A DNA stretch of 64,000 nucleotides from Scalesia atractyloides (taxonomy: Eukaryota; Streptophyta; Magnoliopsida; Asterales; Asteraceae). Shown here piece after piece: positions 1-11,281 of this stretch (its first letter is position 1; each line of letters starts with the position of its first letter). The DNA lies in the NCBI GenBank assembly GCA_947069175.1, contig CAMTDV010000013.1, forward strand, positions 59,464,610 to 59,528,609, read 5' to 3'. Below the pieces are notes generated by a model that saw only the letters and a program-made list of their open reading frames with translations, searched no databases and had not been told where the DNA came from. The position numbers and the translations under genes are program-made.

Positions 1-49
1 AGGGGATGCGAGGTTGCTGACTGAGTTTGAGAATATAGATGGTGGATAA

Positions 50-559
50 GTGAATCTTGCAGGTGCTAAAGGAGGGCACATTACTGGTCAAGGAAAAGTG
101 ACTAACGGGAAGATCACACTGGACAAAGTGAACTATGTTGAGCAGCTGAAGCATAATCTAATGAGCGTGTCTCAAGTATGCGACAAGGGTCACTCGATCC
201 ACTTTACAAAGTCTGAAGCTTTGGAGTTGAAACCTGGTTTGGTGATACCGGATGACTGGATAGTGATGAGAGCACCAAGGACAAATGACACTTATGTCAT
301 GGACATGGGTGCCAAGGACTCGTCTTCTGTGGTGGCGTGTTTACTATCAAAAGCATCTGAGGCCGAGTCATTGCTGTGGTACAGACGCATGGCTCACATC
401 CACTATCGAAAAATGAACTATATTATTAAAAATGGTTTAGTGGAAGGGGTGCCAGTGCAAAGGTTTCACGTGGAAGATAAATGTCTTCCATGTCAAAAAG
501 GAAACAACATAAGAAACCTCACAAGTCTAAAATGTAAATTCCATAGATGCCCCTTATGA
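50..559 (+). pseudogene. E1 pol fragment: post-protease region and GAG-pre-integrase domain
   Basis: A 169-residue frame. The first half has the copia segment that follows the protease (GKVTNGKITLDKVNYVEQL, then SVSQVCDKGHSIHFTKSEA). The second half is the GAG-pre-integrase/zinc-binding region with LLWYRRMAHIHYRKMN and a CLPC pair, which give the HHCC-type zinc site of copia integrase. The protease active site would lie upstream of base 1. The in-frame stop near 557 and a frame change before 587 separate it from the integrase core. The first codon is set by the open frame only; this is an internal polyprotein piece. Confidence 0.75.
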
Positions 560-586
560 ATTACTTCATATGGATCTATAGGTCCA

Positions 587-1810
587 GTGAACGTAAGGAG
601 CATAGGTGGAAAGTACTATTGTTTAGTTGTCACTGATGATTACTCACGTTATTTATGGGTTTTCTTTTTAGGTACAAAAGATGAGATTGCGGAGATGCTG
701 ATAGATCTTTTTACAAAATTGGAAAATGTCCATGATGCACGGATCAAGAGGATAAGGAGTGATAATGGCATGGAGTTCAAGAATCAAGTTCTGGATCTCT
801 ATTGTCTTCGCAAAGGAATTGAACATCAATATTCTGCTCCTTATACACCTCAACAGAATGGAGTTGCTGAGAGGAAGAACAGGACGTTGATTGAAGCCGC
901 AAGGACTATGCTATCTGATTCAAAGCTTCCAGTTCTTTTCTGGGGAGAAGCTATGAACACAGCTTGCGATGTCCTGAACAAAGTTTTGACGGTTAAACGG
1001 TTTAACAAAACATGTCACAAACTATTGTTTAATCGAAAACCAAACTTAAAAGGCTTTGAACCATTTGGATTACCCTGCACCATTGTGCAAAACAAAGATA
1101 AGCAAAAATTCGGTGAGGTAGCTGATGAGGGTTACTTTATAGGCTATATGCCTGGAACACCGAATAAAAGGGCTTTTAATCTAAAATCGGGTAAAATTGA
1201 GGTTGTGTTTAACATGGAAATCACTAGTTACTCACCTCAACAATCAACGAGTGGTCCTGCTATATTATATGATTATGACAGTGTGTTTAAATCATTTAAT
1301 ATTCCTGATGTTTCTAATACAGATGAGTCTCAAGTGATCCATACTGTTATATGTGAAGATGGTGAGAGTGACTTCATGCCTAGATCGAGTGTATTGATGA
1401 CAGATGCTCCAGAAACTTCTTCCAGTGCAGCTCCAGAGGACTCCAGTGATAGTGAGTCTGAACCTATTCAGGGGGAGGATTTTACTAATCCGTTTGCTAC
1501 TGCTACTATTCAGGGGAGGTTGGATCTAATCTGGGAGATAATCTGGTTGTTGACACTATTGCTACCACACGAGTACACAGAGATCATCCAGCTGAAAACA
1601 TCATTGGTGATCCTGCTACAGGTGTTCAGACAAGAAGATGTGTGCTCGAAGGTTCCTTTGTTTACTTCAATTCAGAAGACTGGGTTGATTAATGAATGTT
1701 TGTATAGCTGCTTTATTGCCCAAGAGGAGCCGAAGAATGTTCATATGGCTCCAAAAGACAATTGTTGGGTAGAAGCTATGCAAGAGGAACTGCTCAGTTT
1801 AAGAAGTTGA
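587..1810 (+). pseudogene. E1 integrase core and linker
   Basis: A 407-residue internal frame. It would catalyse insertion of element DNA into the host chromosome. The copia DDE triad is visible: Asp in VVTDDYSRY (about residue 16-17), Asp in RIRSDNGMEF (about residue 57), Glu in GVAERKNRT (about residue 93). It continues through the copia C-terminal integrase segment (GYFIGYMPGTPNKRAFN) into an acidic, serine-rich linker with DSSDSESEP, usual before copia RT. The linker tail after about residue 310 reads out of the expected frame. A stop at about 1808 breaks it from RT. Confidence 0.8.
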
Positions 1811-1866
1811 AAGTTTGGGAGCTAGTTGACTTGCCTGTAGGAGAGAAAGAAATAGGCACTTAGTGG

Positions 1867-2474
1867 GTGTTTAAGTGCAAGAAAGACGACCGAGGGATCA
1901 TGATACGTAATAAGGGCTCGGTTGGTGCTAAAGGGTTCAATCAGCAAGAGGGGTTTAATTACAATGAAGTGTTTACACCGATAGCAAGATTGGAAGCAAT
2001 TCGCTTGTTCGTAGCTTTTGCTTCATTCAAGGGCTTCAAGGTTTACCAACTTGACGTGAAGAGTGCATTTCTTTACGGGAAAGTCCAAGAAGTGGTGTAT
2101 ATCTCACAACCAGATGGGTTTACTGATCCAGACTATCCAGATCGAGTCTATCGACTTGATAAGGCATTGCTTGGATTGCATCAGGACCTAGGGCGTGGTA
2201 TGAGACATTGTCAGCATATTTGTTAAAACATGGCTTCGAAAGAGGTCAGATTGACAGTACATTGTTAATTTAAAGGAAAAAGGAAGACTTTCTACTGGTA
2301 CAAGTATACGTAGATGACATCATCTTTGGGTCATCTGATGAGAACATGTGTCATGATTTCAAAGAGGTGATGAAGAGCAAGTTTGAGATGAGTGCGATGG
2401 GTGAATTATCCTACTTTCTGGGTTTACAAGTTGAACAGAAGAAGGATGGGATGTTTATACATTAGACGAAGTAT
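1867..2474 (+). pseudogene. E1 reverse transcriptase, N-terminal half, broken
   Basis: The frame 1867-2226 holds the copia RT fingers: FKCKKDDRGIMIRNKGSV, then YNEVFTPIARLEAIRLFVAF and QLDVKSAFLYGKV, which contains the first catalytic Asp. A frameshift follows at LGLHQ. The YVDD box (QVYVDDIIFGSSDE) is read in another frame at about 2300-2340, and an in-frame stop follows at about 2463. The motif order is normal and all RT core motifs survive, but not in one frame. Confidence 0.78.
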
Positions 2475-3253
2475 GTGTATGACATTTTGTCTCGTTTCAA
2501 GATGGAAGATTACGCTACTTTCAATACACCTATCTGTGAGAATCACAATCTTGGTCCAGATCATGAGAGTGTGGAGGATGTTGATCCAACTCAATACAGG
2601 GCAATGATTGGGTCTCTGATGTACTTGACTGCTTCAAGACCCGACATCATGTTCGCAGTATGTCTTTGTGCCAGATATCAAGCGAATGCAAAGGAGTCCC
2701 ACATGAAAGCGGTGAAGCGGATTCTTCGTTACTTGAAGGGGAAACCTAAACTTGGGTTATGGTATCCAGCTACTAGTGATTTGAAGTTTGTTGCTTTCAC
2801 TGATTCAGACTTTGGAGGATGCAAATCTACAAGGAAGTCTACCACAGGTGGTTATCAGTTCTTAGGAGGGAGGCTCGTGTCATGGCAATGCAAGAAGTAG
2901 TCTTGCGTGTCTACCTCTACGTGTGAAGCTGAATATATTGCTGTGGGTAGCTGTTGCTCTCAGGTTCTCTGGATCCAACAGATATGCGTGATTGCGGTTT
3001 GAATTTCACTCGTACTCCTATTATGATAGACAATAATGCCACTATATCAATCACCAACAATCCCGTAAAACACAGTCGCACAAAACATATTGACATTCAT
3101 CATCATTTTATACGGGATTGTGCTGAAAAGAAATTAATTGAACTGAATCGAGTCGACACACTAGATAACCTGGCAGATCTTTACACAAAAGCATTTGACA
3201 GGGCTCGTTTTGAACATTTAGTCGAACTCAACGTGATGAGGAATCCTGAATAA
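2475..3253 (+). pseudogene. E1 RT C-terminal part and RNase H
   Basis: Two consecutive frames (2475-2900 and 2954-3253). The first has the copia thumb/connection region (MIGSLMYLTASRPDIMFAVC) and the start of RNase H (AFTDSDFGGCKSTRKSTTGG, catalytic Asp) to ISWQCKK-type wording. The second holds the RNase H end with IDNNATISITNNP and HSRTKHIDIHHHFIRDCAEK, then the terminal DLYTKAFDRARFEHL segment usual for the last residues of copia Pol. A stop at about 2898 and a frame change split the two. The stop at 3253 looks like the true end of pol. Confidence 0.8.
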
Positions 3254-3360
3254 CCATTTTTCCATAAAAATAATTTGTAAATAATTTACTACTTTTCAAA
3301 AATCAAAAACAAAAAAAATAGAAAATCAAAAATGAGTTTTCACTGTGTGAAAAAGAAGAA

Positions 3361-3450
3361 ATGATAGTACATCATCAAGTTAGACTGTCACACTAAAATT
3401 AAAATTAAAATTGCTTAAGTGTGATAGCAGCTTCATCATATGATGTACCA
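3361..3450 (+). ncRNA. E1 post-pol nested stem-loop
   Basis: Starts 108 bp after the pol stop. Outer stem GTACATCAT (3367-3375) pairs perfectly with ATGATGTAC (3440-3448). Inner stem CTGTCACACT (3385-3394) pairs with AGTGTGATAG (3418-3427), 10 bp with one G.U. The loop contains three AAAATT repeats. Comparable stems occupy the same place after pol in E3 and E4. An RNA-level role is inference; no family is recognised. Confidence 0.55.
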
Positions 3451-3539
3451 GTAGGCAAAAGGCATGAAATAATCAACTTACCTTTGTGATGCAAACATAA
3501 AATAAACAGTGTATGAGTGGGTAACATATCAGTGGCGTA

Positions 3540-3975
3540 TGGTTTTATAACCTTAAATCTTGCGTTGATAGATTGCCAAAATCTGAGGTTTTAGGTCTTT
3601 GTATCGTTATTTCACCCGGGGTATCAAGGTTGTCCTTCTGCTGCATCCAGATATATGCTGACCTAGTTACAACCAGGATATCTTAAAAGAGCTAAAAATG
3701 CCAAATCCCAAATATTGAAGAAGCTCTCCTAGAGAGTCATTCAAATGTGCAAATTGCATTATTCGTACCAACATTTAGTATTTGTCCTAACCCTCGTTGG
3801 ATATTGGTCTTTTTGCTGTGCGGAAGTACTGACCTGATCACCAATTATCTAACGTTGTAAATTCAAAAGTATGAATTTCGGTATACTCACCTACTACGAT
3901 GAATTTTTGTGCATACCTTGATCGTGGGGGTATGTCTTGAAGTGGGACACACTAGTATATCAGCATAAATTATCT
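3540..3975 (+). other. Conserved non-coding block downstream of E1 pol
   Basis: No credible ORF. Segments here recur in the same order in E3 (25670-26095) and partly in E4 (37185-37590): a CTTGCGTTGATAGATTGCC-like stretch, AGGTCTTTGTAT, the wording around CTGCATCCAGATATATGCTG and ACCTAG, GTACTGACCTGATCACCAAT, CCTACTACGATGAATTTTTG, and CTTGATCGTGGGGGTATG followed by AGTGGGACACAC. Coding parts of these elements have diverged strongly, so retention here is notable. Confidence 0.5.
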
Positions 3976-4777
3976 AAACAGATAACGGGGTAATGGTACT
4001 TGAAAGGTTCATGTATTTTGTTTAAGTGGATAAACAATACTGGTAATCATCTTGAACTGCTATTCATGAATATTGCATATAGAAATATAAAAGAGTGTGA
4101 AAATAGTTTAATGTTGCTGATATGATCTTCTTACCGGTGATACTCACAAAAATAGAGTGTTTAATTTTTCGTACTTTAGTTTCTTTTAGAAAATATAAAA
4201 ATCCAAAAATATTTTTTTCTTGTATATTTTTCATGTACGGGATATTGGTTGTTCATGGAGAAGTTGTTACCGATAGGGGGAGACGATGTTAGAAGCTGAG
4301 TTCAAAATTTTTTACGATCTGCACAGGTTATGTGTGCTTAAATATTTGGAGTATATGTTTTGAGTTGAGAAGTGCTTAATCTGTGATACATTTTGACTAT
4401 CTCTTGAATAATAATAATTTTTTAACTTGTGTTGAAAAATTCTTATGGTTTCTCGAGATGTTGTTTTATAGTATACAGATTGTAGCAGTGTGTGCTGAGA
4501 AGTTTGGTGAAGAGTAGTTTGCATGGATGCATGGTAGAACCTCCTTTCTACATTGCAGACAAAGTTGAAGAGTTTTGAAGATTGCTATGCAAGGACTAAA
4601 CTGGAGTTTACTCAAACGCTAACGATTTAGAAGATTTGGTGATTGGATACATCGCTTAGGGGGAGTCTTTGCTGAAAGAAGCTGTTAAAGCTGAAGCTAT
4701 CCAAAGACCAACGTTTTTCAACGATGTTGAAGATTGCAAGAAGATTGAAGACAAAGTTATTTTATGAAGCTATTGTC
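3976..4777 (+). other. E1 3' non-coding region with spare polypurine tracts
   Basis: About 800 bp without a supported gene. It contains two AGGGGGA tracts (4275-4281 and 4659-4665) resembling the functional polypurine tract at 4778, and purine-rich GAAGATTG repeats at about 4720-4760. In E3 and E4 the corresponding interval leads to an extra ORF; no such ORF can be read here. Confidence 0.45.
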
Positions 4778-4788
4778 AAGGGGGAGTT
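4778..4788 (+). promoter_or_regulatory. E1 polypurine tract (plus-strand primer site)
   Basis: AAGGGGGAGTT lies directly before TGTTGGTGCATA, the LTR start. Position and composition are those of a plant copia PPT, where RNase H leaves the primer for plus-strand DNA synthesis. Confidence 0.8.
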
Positions 4789-5271
4789 TGTTGGTGCATA
4801 TTTGTGACAACAGCTTAGATTTGGTCTTTGGATATCTTGTAATTAGTATAATGATAAATGGTTAGCGGGTTTAATTTTGCATTAGTTAATTAGAAGCATT
4901 TGGGCTGAACTAGATACAATATAACACATGGTAGGCGAATTGGTCCTTAAACCCATTAGCAGTCCATGTAGGAAACCCTAGCCCATGAGCATAACCTATC
5001 TCTTTATATAGGGAGGTTGTGATTAGGGTTAAGGTTGCTCAGTGAGTTGTTGGTTCTATTGTTCAGTTGCAGAGAGAATTGGTTCAGAGAGTTTTAGAGA
5101 GAGAGTCTTGAATTGTTGTAAACACATAGTGTTGGATAATCAATAGAAGACTGTTTGAAAGGAATTCTTGTTCGTGTTCTTGTGTTTTCTGTGAAATCTG
5201 ATCTAGGGGATTCCGCACTCTAGATTGGATAGACGATTCTGTCAAGATCCATAAGGACTAGGGGACCTACA
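4789..5271 (+). repeat. E1 3' LTR
   Basis: 483 bp from TGTTGG to CTACA, bounded on the left by the polypurine tract and on the right by an abrupt switch to gypsy LTR sequence. A TATA-like TTTATATA (5003-5010) sits in the middle, where a U3 promoter is expected, and AG-rich leader repeats (AGAGAGAGAG type) follow at about 5070-5110. The matching 5' LTR is outside the window. Confidence 0.75.
5003..5010 (+). promoter_or_regulatory. TATA box of E1 LTR
   Basis: TTTATATA in an otherwise mixed-composition LTR, about 215 bp from the LTR start and 260 bp from its end. It is the only canonical TATA box in this LTR. Confidence 0.5.
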
Positions 5272-5670
5272 GGCCATCGCCGACGCCCTATAGGGCCGTC
5301 GCCGACACCTTCTCCCGATGCCAGACGCGAAATTTTCTTGTTTGATGTTTGGGGATGGGTTATATCAATGTTTTTGACCAATTTCGAGGAGTTACGTAAA
5401 TTGGGAGTTTGAAATCACTTCTTGGAGCCATGAACACCATCTTCTTCAATTCCAATCCATCCCTTCCATCCATCATTAACCGAATTAATCATCAATCATT
5501 CCTAACCCTAATCCAATTCCAGCATCACCATCCTCCAATCTTCAATCCGTTCATCATCACCATCAATCCTAAACCCTAAGCACCATCCATCTTCATCATC
5601 AAGCTTCAAGATGTCAATGTTCAAGCTCTCATCATCCGTGATCAAGTTCGGTTCGATATGTACGGCTAAT
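5272..5670 (+). repeat. Left LTR fragment of the Athila-like remnant
   Basis: About 400 bp matching 7955-8353 at high identity, including ATTTTCTTGTTTGATGTTTG, GAGTTTGAAATCACTTCTT and the pyrimidine-rich CCATCCATCATTAACCGAA stretch. It begins with two CGTCGCCGACG-type palindromes (5276-5285, 5297-5306). After 5670 similarity stops: the rest of the LTR is missing. The 5671-5880 stretch that follows shows nothing recognisable. Confidence 0.65.
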
Positions 5671-5880
5671 CAGTGCCATGATAGTGCAACACAATAAGCT
5701 GCTGCCAGAGTCATTGTGGGTTTCAAAACCTGTGGATCAAATTTGCTTCGCATCAATGGAGAAACACTGGAAAATTCAAGTACATGTCTATGGTCATCAA
5801 TATATAGTGTCTAATGATCAAGGACACCGATTCTAGTTTACTGATCCAAGTGCGGCACAAAGCGTTGCGAGAGAAGAGAG

Positions 5881-6659
5881 ATGGTAGATGAAGAGGATGA
5901 GCCTCAGGGTTCGAGGGGACCCTGTCAAAGATACGCCCGACCACATCAAGAGATTTCAGCTGCGGTGCCCAATTTAATACCGAACCGGCGTAGGCCCGGA
6001 TACCCCAACTACAATCGGGACAACAAGACGTATATGACAATGTCTCTGCTAGTAATGGGGAAAACTAGGAGTACGAGCAGAGGAGACGATAGTGGGAATC
6101 GATATGGGAGGCCTAACAACAAGCTCATTAGACCAAAGAGGCTACCCATCAGGCCAGAGAACAAGAACAATGAGACCGGCAGTAGGAACAGTGGGCCACC
6201 CAACAAGCTTACATGGAATGACAAGACTTGTACAAGGTACAAGAATTGTCCAGACGGTAGGCATGGAAAGATGAACAGGAAAGGTTACGTGTTGAGCATA
6301 ATGCATTGGAAGACCGCCGATGGAACGCTACGGCGGTAGCTTAACAGACGACGCTAAACAACGCCAAACATTTACACGACCAAGAGTGCCACCATCGAGA
6401 TTGGGAGGCGGGTCGGGTGTACCAAGAGCACACACCTTGGACGTCGTATGAGAACCTTCCTGTGCCATCCGGGCCTTCTGATCCATCTCCACATTGGCAT
6501 GAAGGGGTCGGTTCTAGTTTCATCCCACCACAATTTCAAGCACCCGCTGAAGGTGAGAGAGGGCCCTTAGATGATTTTAATGAGATGATGTCGGCTCTCA
6601 CGGGATACCCTTACCATCCTTACCCACCGGTAGATCCCAATGAACGCAACCAAAGATGA
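5881..6659 (+). pseudogene. Unassigned coding remnant inside the Athila-like element
   Basis: Two frames (5881-6339 and 6417-6659) with no domain that I recognise. The first is rich in Arg, Asn and Pro. The second is Pro-rich and ends YPPVDPNERNQR before a stop. Position just upstream of the polypurine tract fits the last ORF of an Athila-type element, but no zinc knuckle, catalytic motif or membrane segment is visible. Function is not assigned. Confidence 0.3.
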
Positions 6660-7037
6660 TAACCGGTACGTTTATTGTTGTTGTATATTTTTAATTACTT
6701 CTTTATTTTATTAGTTAAATGAACTTTGTGGGTGTGTTCCCTATATAACCCTCACGAGACCTCCCTCGTCCTCCCGAGCTATCGGGAGGTTTAAAGGGCT
6801 TGTTGCATGCGCTAAATGCAACCGCGATTCCTACAAAAATGAGTTAGGTTTGTTGTTGTTGTAAAATATTTTTCCACAAAGTCAAAGTTGAATAAAAATA
6901 TGGCGTGGTAAATTCTTTTTAGCTTTGAATTTTTAGTTAGTAATAAGTGGATTGTATTTTGTATTTTATTTTCCGGGGTGAAATTTTGGGAAGTTAGCCG
7001 TGTCACATCCCTTGTGCGTTTTAAAAGCTCTATTCCT
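6660..7037. other. Non-coding stretch before polypurine tracts
   Basis: No gene supported. Contains the short inverted repeat CCTCCCGAGC TATCGGGAGG at about 6769-6790 and AT-rich sequence. It is read as untranslated 3' region of the Athila-like remnant. Confidence 0.35.
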
Positions 7038-7158
7038 ACACATTGAGGACAAGGTTAACCTTAAGTGTGGGGATGGAGAGAAAAAGTTTTTCGATTTTGA
7101 CCCGTTCATTTAAACACTACACATTGAGGACAATGTTGACCTCAAGTGTGGGGATGGG
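7038..7158 (+). promoter_or_regulatory. Duplicated polypurine-tract segment
   Basis: Two imperfect copies of a segment of about 40 bp (7038-7076 and 7118-7158), each containing ACATTGAGGACAA and ending AAGTGTGGGGATGG. The second is extended to GATGGGGGG and is the better tract; the right LTR is taken to start just after it. Confidence 0.5.
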
Positions 7159-7159
7159 G

Positions 7160-9016
7160 GGAAATTTCAAAATTTTTTCAAAATGTCTTTGTTTGAAGCA
7201 ATCTAAAAAGCACAAGTAACTATGTTAATGAGAGATGGCACAACCCATGTGGCTTTTGTCATGGTCAAGTTCGAATTGATAACATGACGGGTCTTTAGCG
7301 GGTGGTTATTTGGGAATAATCCGCCTAAGAAACTTGCGTTTTGTACATATCGCATACCATACACTTTGTACATGAGATTCTGAGCCACTTTTATACATCA
7401 TATATGCAAATATTTCTTTGGTTGAGTGGACTATTAGTTTCGTATTGTAGAACTTTCAACTTTTAATGCGTTTGAGACCATAGACCGAATAAGAGTACAA
7501 GAATGATTAAAGTATTAGGTAAACCTTTTCATTTAACACCATTTATATATCCTTACCCGAAATTAATCCCTTAGTCGCCAACTTTGAGCTTAAACCTTCC
7601 GTTTGACCAACCCATTTAGCCTTTGATCGTGTAGCCTTTTATTTTTAACCCATGTGTTGAAAATTCCATTTTAGGTTTAGTTATAAAAAAATAAAAAATT
7701 TAAAAAATTTTGATGAAAAAACGTTGAGAAAAGCACAAAAGATGTGTAGTAGTTGTGAATAAGAGGTGGAATTTGTTGCCTCTTAGTTGTTTATTTGTAG
7801 TAGTTGTTGATAGAATAGTTGTGTTGCAATAAAAATCAAATTTTCATAACCTTAGCCACTTTCAAAGTATCCTATTTCATGCCCTCCTCCGCCGTTGTTG
7901 ACGCCTCTCAGATGATTCGTCAGCCAAAAACCTCCGTAGGTAGTGGATTAAGCCGTCGAAAGAATTTGGAATAACCATGGACCGTCGGCGACGCCCTCTC
8001 CCGTTGTTAGGCACGGAATTTTCTTGTTTGATGTTTGGGGACGGGTTATATCCATGTTTTTGACCATTTACGAGGAGTTACGCAAATTGGGAGTTTGAAA
8101 TCACTTCTTTGAGCCAAGAACACCATCTTCTTCATTTCGAATCCATCCCTTCCATCCATCATTAACCGAATCAATCATCAATCATTCCTAACCCTAATCC
8201 AATTCCATCATCACCATCCTCCAATCTTCAATCCGTTCATCATCACCATCAATCCTAAACCCTAAGCACCATCCATCTTCATCATCAAGCTTTAAGATGT
8301 CAATGTTCAAGCTCTCATCATCCGGTGATCAAGTTTCGTTCGTCATGAGCGGCTAATTCTAAAGGGTTTCACCCCGGTGTAAACTTTTGTAAGAATTTGG
8401 GTTTGTTTTATGTTTCTTAGTTTATTTGAGAGAAGTTGAATTGTATTGTGAATTGATTGATAATTGTCCTACATTTGAACTACATTTGTGAATTGTCGAA
8501 TGATTATAAAAATTTGAATTTGCGAAATAAGTTTGTGCATTTATGCTTTGTCTTTCAAAAGGATTTATTTGTCCAAAGTAACAAAGTGTATTACCGTCTG
8601 TCATACGCGTGATAGCAAGTGGCACCTAAGCTTTGTGATATCAAAGGCGTTAATGACAAATTCAATTGCTTCAATCGAAAATTGTTTAGCAACCCTAGGC
8701 TTGCAATTTTTGAACTGGGTGTGAACCTTGTTCTCAGTTATTGTTTAAAATCGTTAATTAAGTTTTCATGCCATTATTCAAGTTTCTAGTAATTGAGTAA
8801 TCAAAATCTACTTGGTCGGAGCATTCCAACATCTTTTCAAACAAACAAAATTAATCAAATTATTAGCAAGCTTCATAAAAGTGACAACATACGTTTAAAT
8901 TAATACTGTCTGCACGCAAACCACAAGCTCTTCGTGGTTCGACCCCTTACTACCACTAACGCATTGTTAAGGGTAATTTGGGACTATTAATATTATCTTT
9001 GATTGGGGCGCGACAC
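7160..9016 (+). repeat. Right LTR of the Athila-like remnant
   Basis: Begins after the second polypurine tract and ends at GGGGCGCGACAC, where sequence switches to the E2 5' LTR. The middle (7955-8353) matches the left fragment. The last 150 bp (CTCTTCGTGGTTCGACCCCT, then GGGACTATTAATATTATC) resemble the LTR ends of Athila-type elements as I recall them. One CGTCGGCGACG palindrome lies at 7983-7993. No ORF of note. The left edge is approximate. Confidence 0.5.
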
Positions 9017-9946
9017 TTCGAACAAAGAGACTTGAACATAAGTCGTTACAAAGACCAAAGTGTCTAACAAAACCTAGCATGTTTGTAGGTTGCAATACAA
9101 ACCAAGGAAAAGTACGCGAGATAAACGGAGTTTATAGAACACAATCCAGTGAGTTCATGTCCCCCTTTTCATCTTAATTGTTTTGCTGCTTTACAACTAT
9201 CGGGGAAATACATGTTTAACAGTATGATAAGCTAGGGAATGAACAACTTAGATCATGTGCGAATAAGGTGGAACTTAAGCACCATTAATCTGGTTTAAGA
9301 CCACGGTACAAAGGTTAGATCTAGCGGATGTTAGCGAGTCCCACTCTTGGTCATGGATCCACACAGAAGAGTGCATTTGTTGTCCCAGTCGAGGTTAATC
9401 GACGAAAATCGTCTATGTTGGATGCTTGCTATGTCTCACACATATTAATGTCCTTGCAAAAACATTAATGATCAACGATTTCATTGACGCTTTACATACC
9501 AGATTTTGATACAAATACATCATACATTTTATGGATTCATATTATGCAACTAAAACACATGAACTCGCAACTTTTGTTGATTTTTCAACATAACATGTAT
9601 TTTAGGAAATTAGTGGACCAATGCGGGGAATTTCAGTCAAGGAAAGCAAGTCAAGTCTCCATGCCAACTTTTGAAGGGTTTGCCCATTACATACAGCCTC
9701 CTTGCAGTGATATAAGGCTCAAAGCCTTATCATTTTAAAACTTGCATTCTGGATGCGCAACGCTAAGATAACTTATTTTCATTTTATGGTTTGTAAACAA
9801 GGTACTCAACTTATGTTGCATTTTGAAACAATATTGGCAATGGTATTTGGAGCTTGTTTTATTCATTTAGTATGTTCACTTATATTGTATGCAATGAGAA
9901 TCAATCAGATCACACCACGCGCTTTCGCCTATGAGCGTGTGTGACA
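9017..9946 (+). repeat. E2 5' LTR, truncated
   Basis: Matches 18700-19509 over almost its whole length, e.g. AAAGTGTCTAACAAAACC-type start, GTGAGTTCATGTCCCCCTTT and ATTTTGAAACAATATTG. It ends GTGTGTGACA just before the PBS. About 2.9 kb of LTR present in the 3' copy is absent here, cut off at the junction with the Athila-like LTR. Confidence 0.75.
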
Positions 9947-9948
9947 AA

Positions 9949-9961
9949 TTGGTATCAGAGC
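9949..9961 (+). promoter_or_regulatory. E2 primer-binding site (initiator Met-tRNA)
   Basis: TTGGTATCAGAGC two bases after the LTR end. It is complementary to the 3' end of plant initiator Met-tRNA and is the usual minus-strand primer site of plant LTR elements. Confidence 0.85.
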
Positions 9962-10290
9962 TTTGATTGTAGTGAACCAGGATTCTTTCTCGAGTCTTGT
10001 CTACAATCACTACGATCCTCTCATTAAAACAATTTTTATATTAGAAAAAGATTTTCATTGCATAAACATTTCACAAGGTCCACTACATAAACTCATTTGA
10101 CAAAATAACGCAAGGACAATATGAGACTTAGTCTACAAAGGATAGACACAAAACATTAAGTTGATCCACACAAAACAAATAGGATAACTTAAATGGACAT
10201 TACGTGATGCCTTCATTTCGTGTATATATATATACTAAATAATAATTAATTATTAATATACATATCATACAACTATTTCTCCAGGTCATC

Positions 10291-11247
10291 ATGTCATCCG
10301 CCGAGAGTGGTGTATATGAGCCGGAGAAAACCCAGACATCATGTTCGACGATGACGTCCCTTTGGTGGACGTTGTTCTAGCCTTACCCCGCAGCACCACG
10401 ACCAGATCATTATTGGCCCCCAGAGGGTGAGCACCTTGTTCAGATCATACCACTTGACGCTATCCCACTTGCCATGTGGCCTCCTGTCGTTGACCTGTCC
10501 GACGACGAGGATGAGGTCCCTATCTTTCATGTCGACCACCTTGACGAGGACATTGGCAACAGAGAGGTCATTGACATGGCCATCTTAGAGATGTCCTCTC
10601 CTATTGTTTCAGTCGTAGCTATTTCGTCATCCATATGAGCGATCGTGTTTCTTCCTCTGCCATCCACCGAGCAGGGCTTCGAGCGGATGCTACTGATAGC
10701 ATTTTCGATACCGTTCCCATTGCTCCCCCGAACCCCACTCCCCCACTCACACATCTGTACGCATCTCTACTTCATCTACTGAGGACACCCCTCATTACCC
10801 GAGACCCATATGCGATTATGCCTAGATACGACCACTTACCCATGAGACACTTCCTTTTCACCTACCCATCCTAATGGACCATCTCAGCGACCATCATCAC
10901 CTCACCACGAGGAAGGCCCTTCTGATGAGCCATCTCGCCCCATTCAGTACTCTCCACCTCACATGATGCCCGTGTCTGATCCTTACCATCCCTCTCACTT
11001 CACCCCGTACTCTACGGAGGGCTGGGTTCGCTCGTTGGAGCAGCATATACAGATCCTCCACAAGAGGGTCTATGATTTGGAGAGGCAGGCGGACGCTATG
11101 CCTCCACCACCCCAGCATCACCACCACCACCTCCTATGCCACCAATCGATCCTGCTGCCCGCATACTGGCACTTGAGCAGCAGGTAGGCATTCTACTCCA
11201 TCGAGTCTACGAGTTCGAGGAGGAGGTCGCCACCTTCGTAGCCTAGG
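10291..11247 (+). pseudogene. E2 gag N-terminal region
   Basis: Starts at the first ATG of good context after the leader (MSSAESGVYEPEK). Proline- and acid-rich, with many frame changes. Near 11000-11100 a coiled-coil-like piece is readable (SLEQHIQILHKRVYDLERQA) and a second near 11165-11240 (LALEQQVGILLHRVYEFEEE), typical of Tekay gag before the capsid domain. It ends at a TAG at about 11245, followed by about 80 bp with splice-like borders before the capsid frame. Not functional. Confidence 0.55.
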
Positions 11248-11281
11248 TTTCCTTAAACAATTCTCTTTTTAATCTATTCGT

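Larger units (their letters stand above)
1..5271 (+). mobile_element. Ty1/copia element E1 (SIRE/Maximus-like), 3' part
   Basis: Copia order is visible: GAG-pre-integrase, integrase, reverse transcriptase, RNase H, then a 1.5 kb non-coding 3' region, a polypurine tract and an LTR starting TGTTGG and ending CTACA. The 5' LTR, gag and protease lie off the left edge. The long region between pol and the 3' LTR and the RT/RNase H wording (YVDDIIFGS, SRPDIMFAVC, HSRTKHIDI) fit the SIRE/Maximus lineage; lineage is inferred from memory. Pol is broken by several frameshifts and stops, so the copy is inactive. It abuts a gypsy LTR at 5272, which suggests insertion into that LTR; the other target-site copy is outside the window. 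Confidence 0.85.
5272..9016 (+). mobile_element. Degenerate Ty3/gypsy remnant, Athila/Tat-like
   Basis: Two copies of one sequence (5272-5670 and about 7955-8353) flank a 2.3 kb core, so they are read as remains of two LTRs. The core ends in CATTGAGGACAATGTTGACC followed by AAGTGTGGGGATGGGG, a polypurine tract style I associate with Athila elements. No protease, RT or integrase motif remains, so the clade call rests on the tract and on the LTR end (TTGATTGGGGCGCGACAC). The left LTR starts abruptly at the E1 end and stops early at 5670. Confidence 0.5.
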
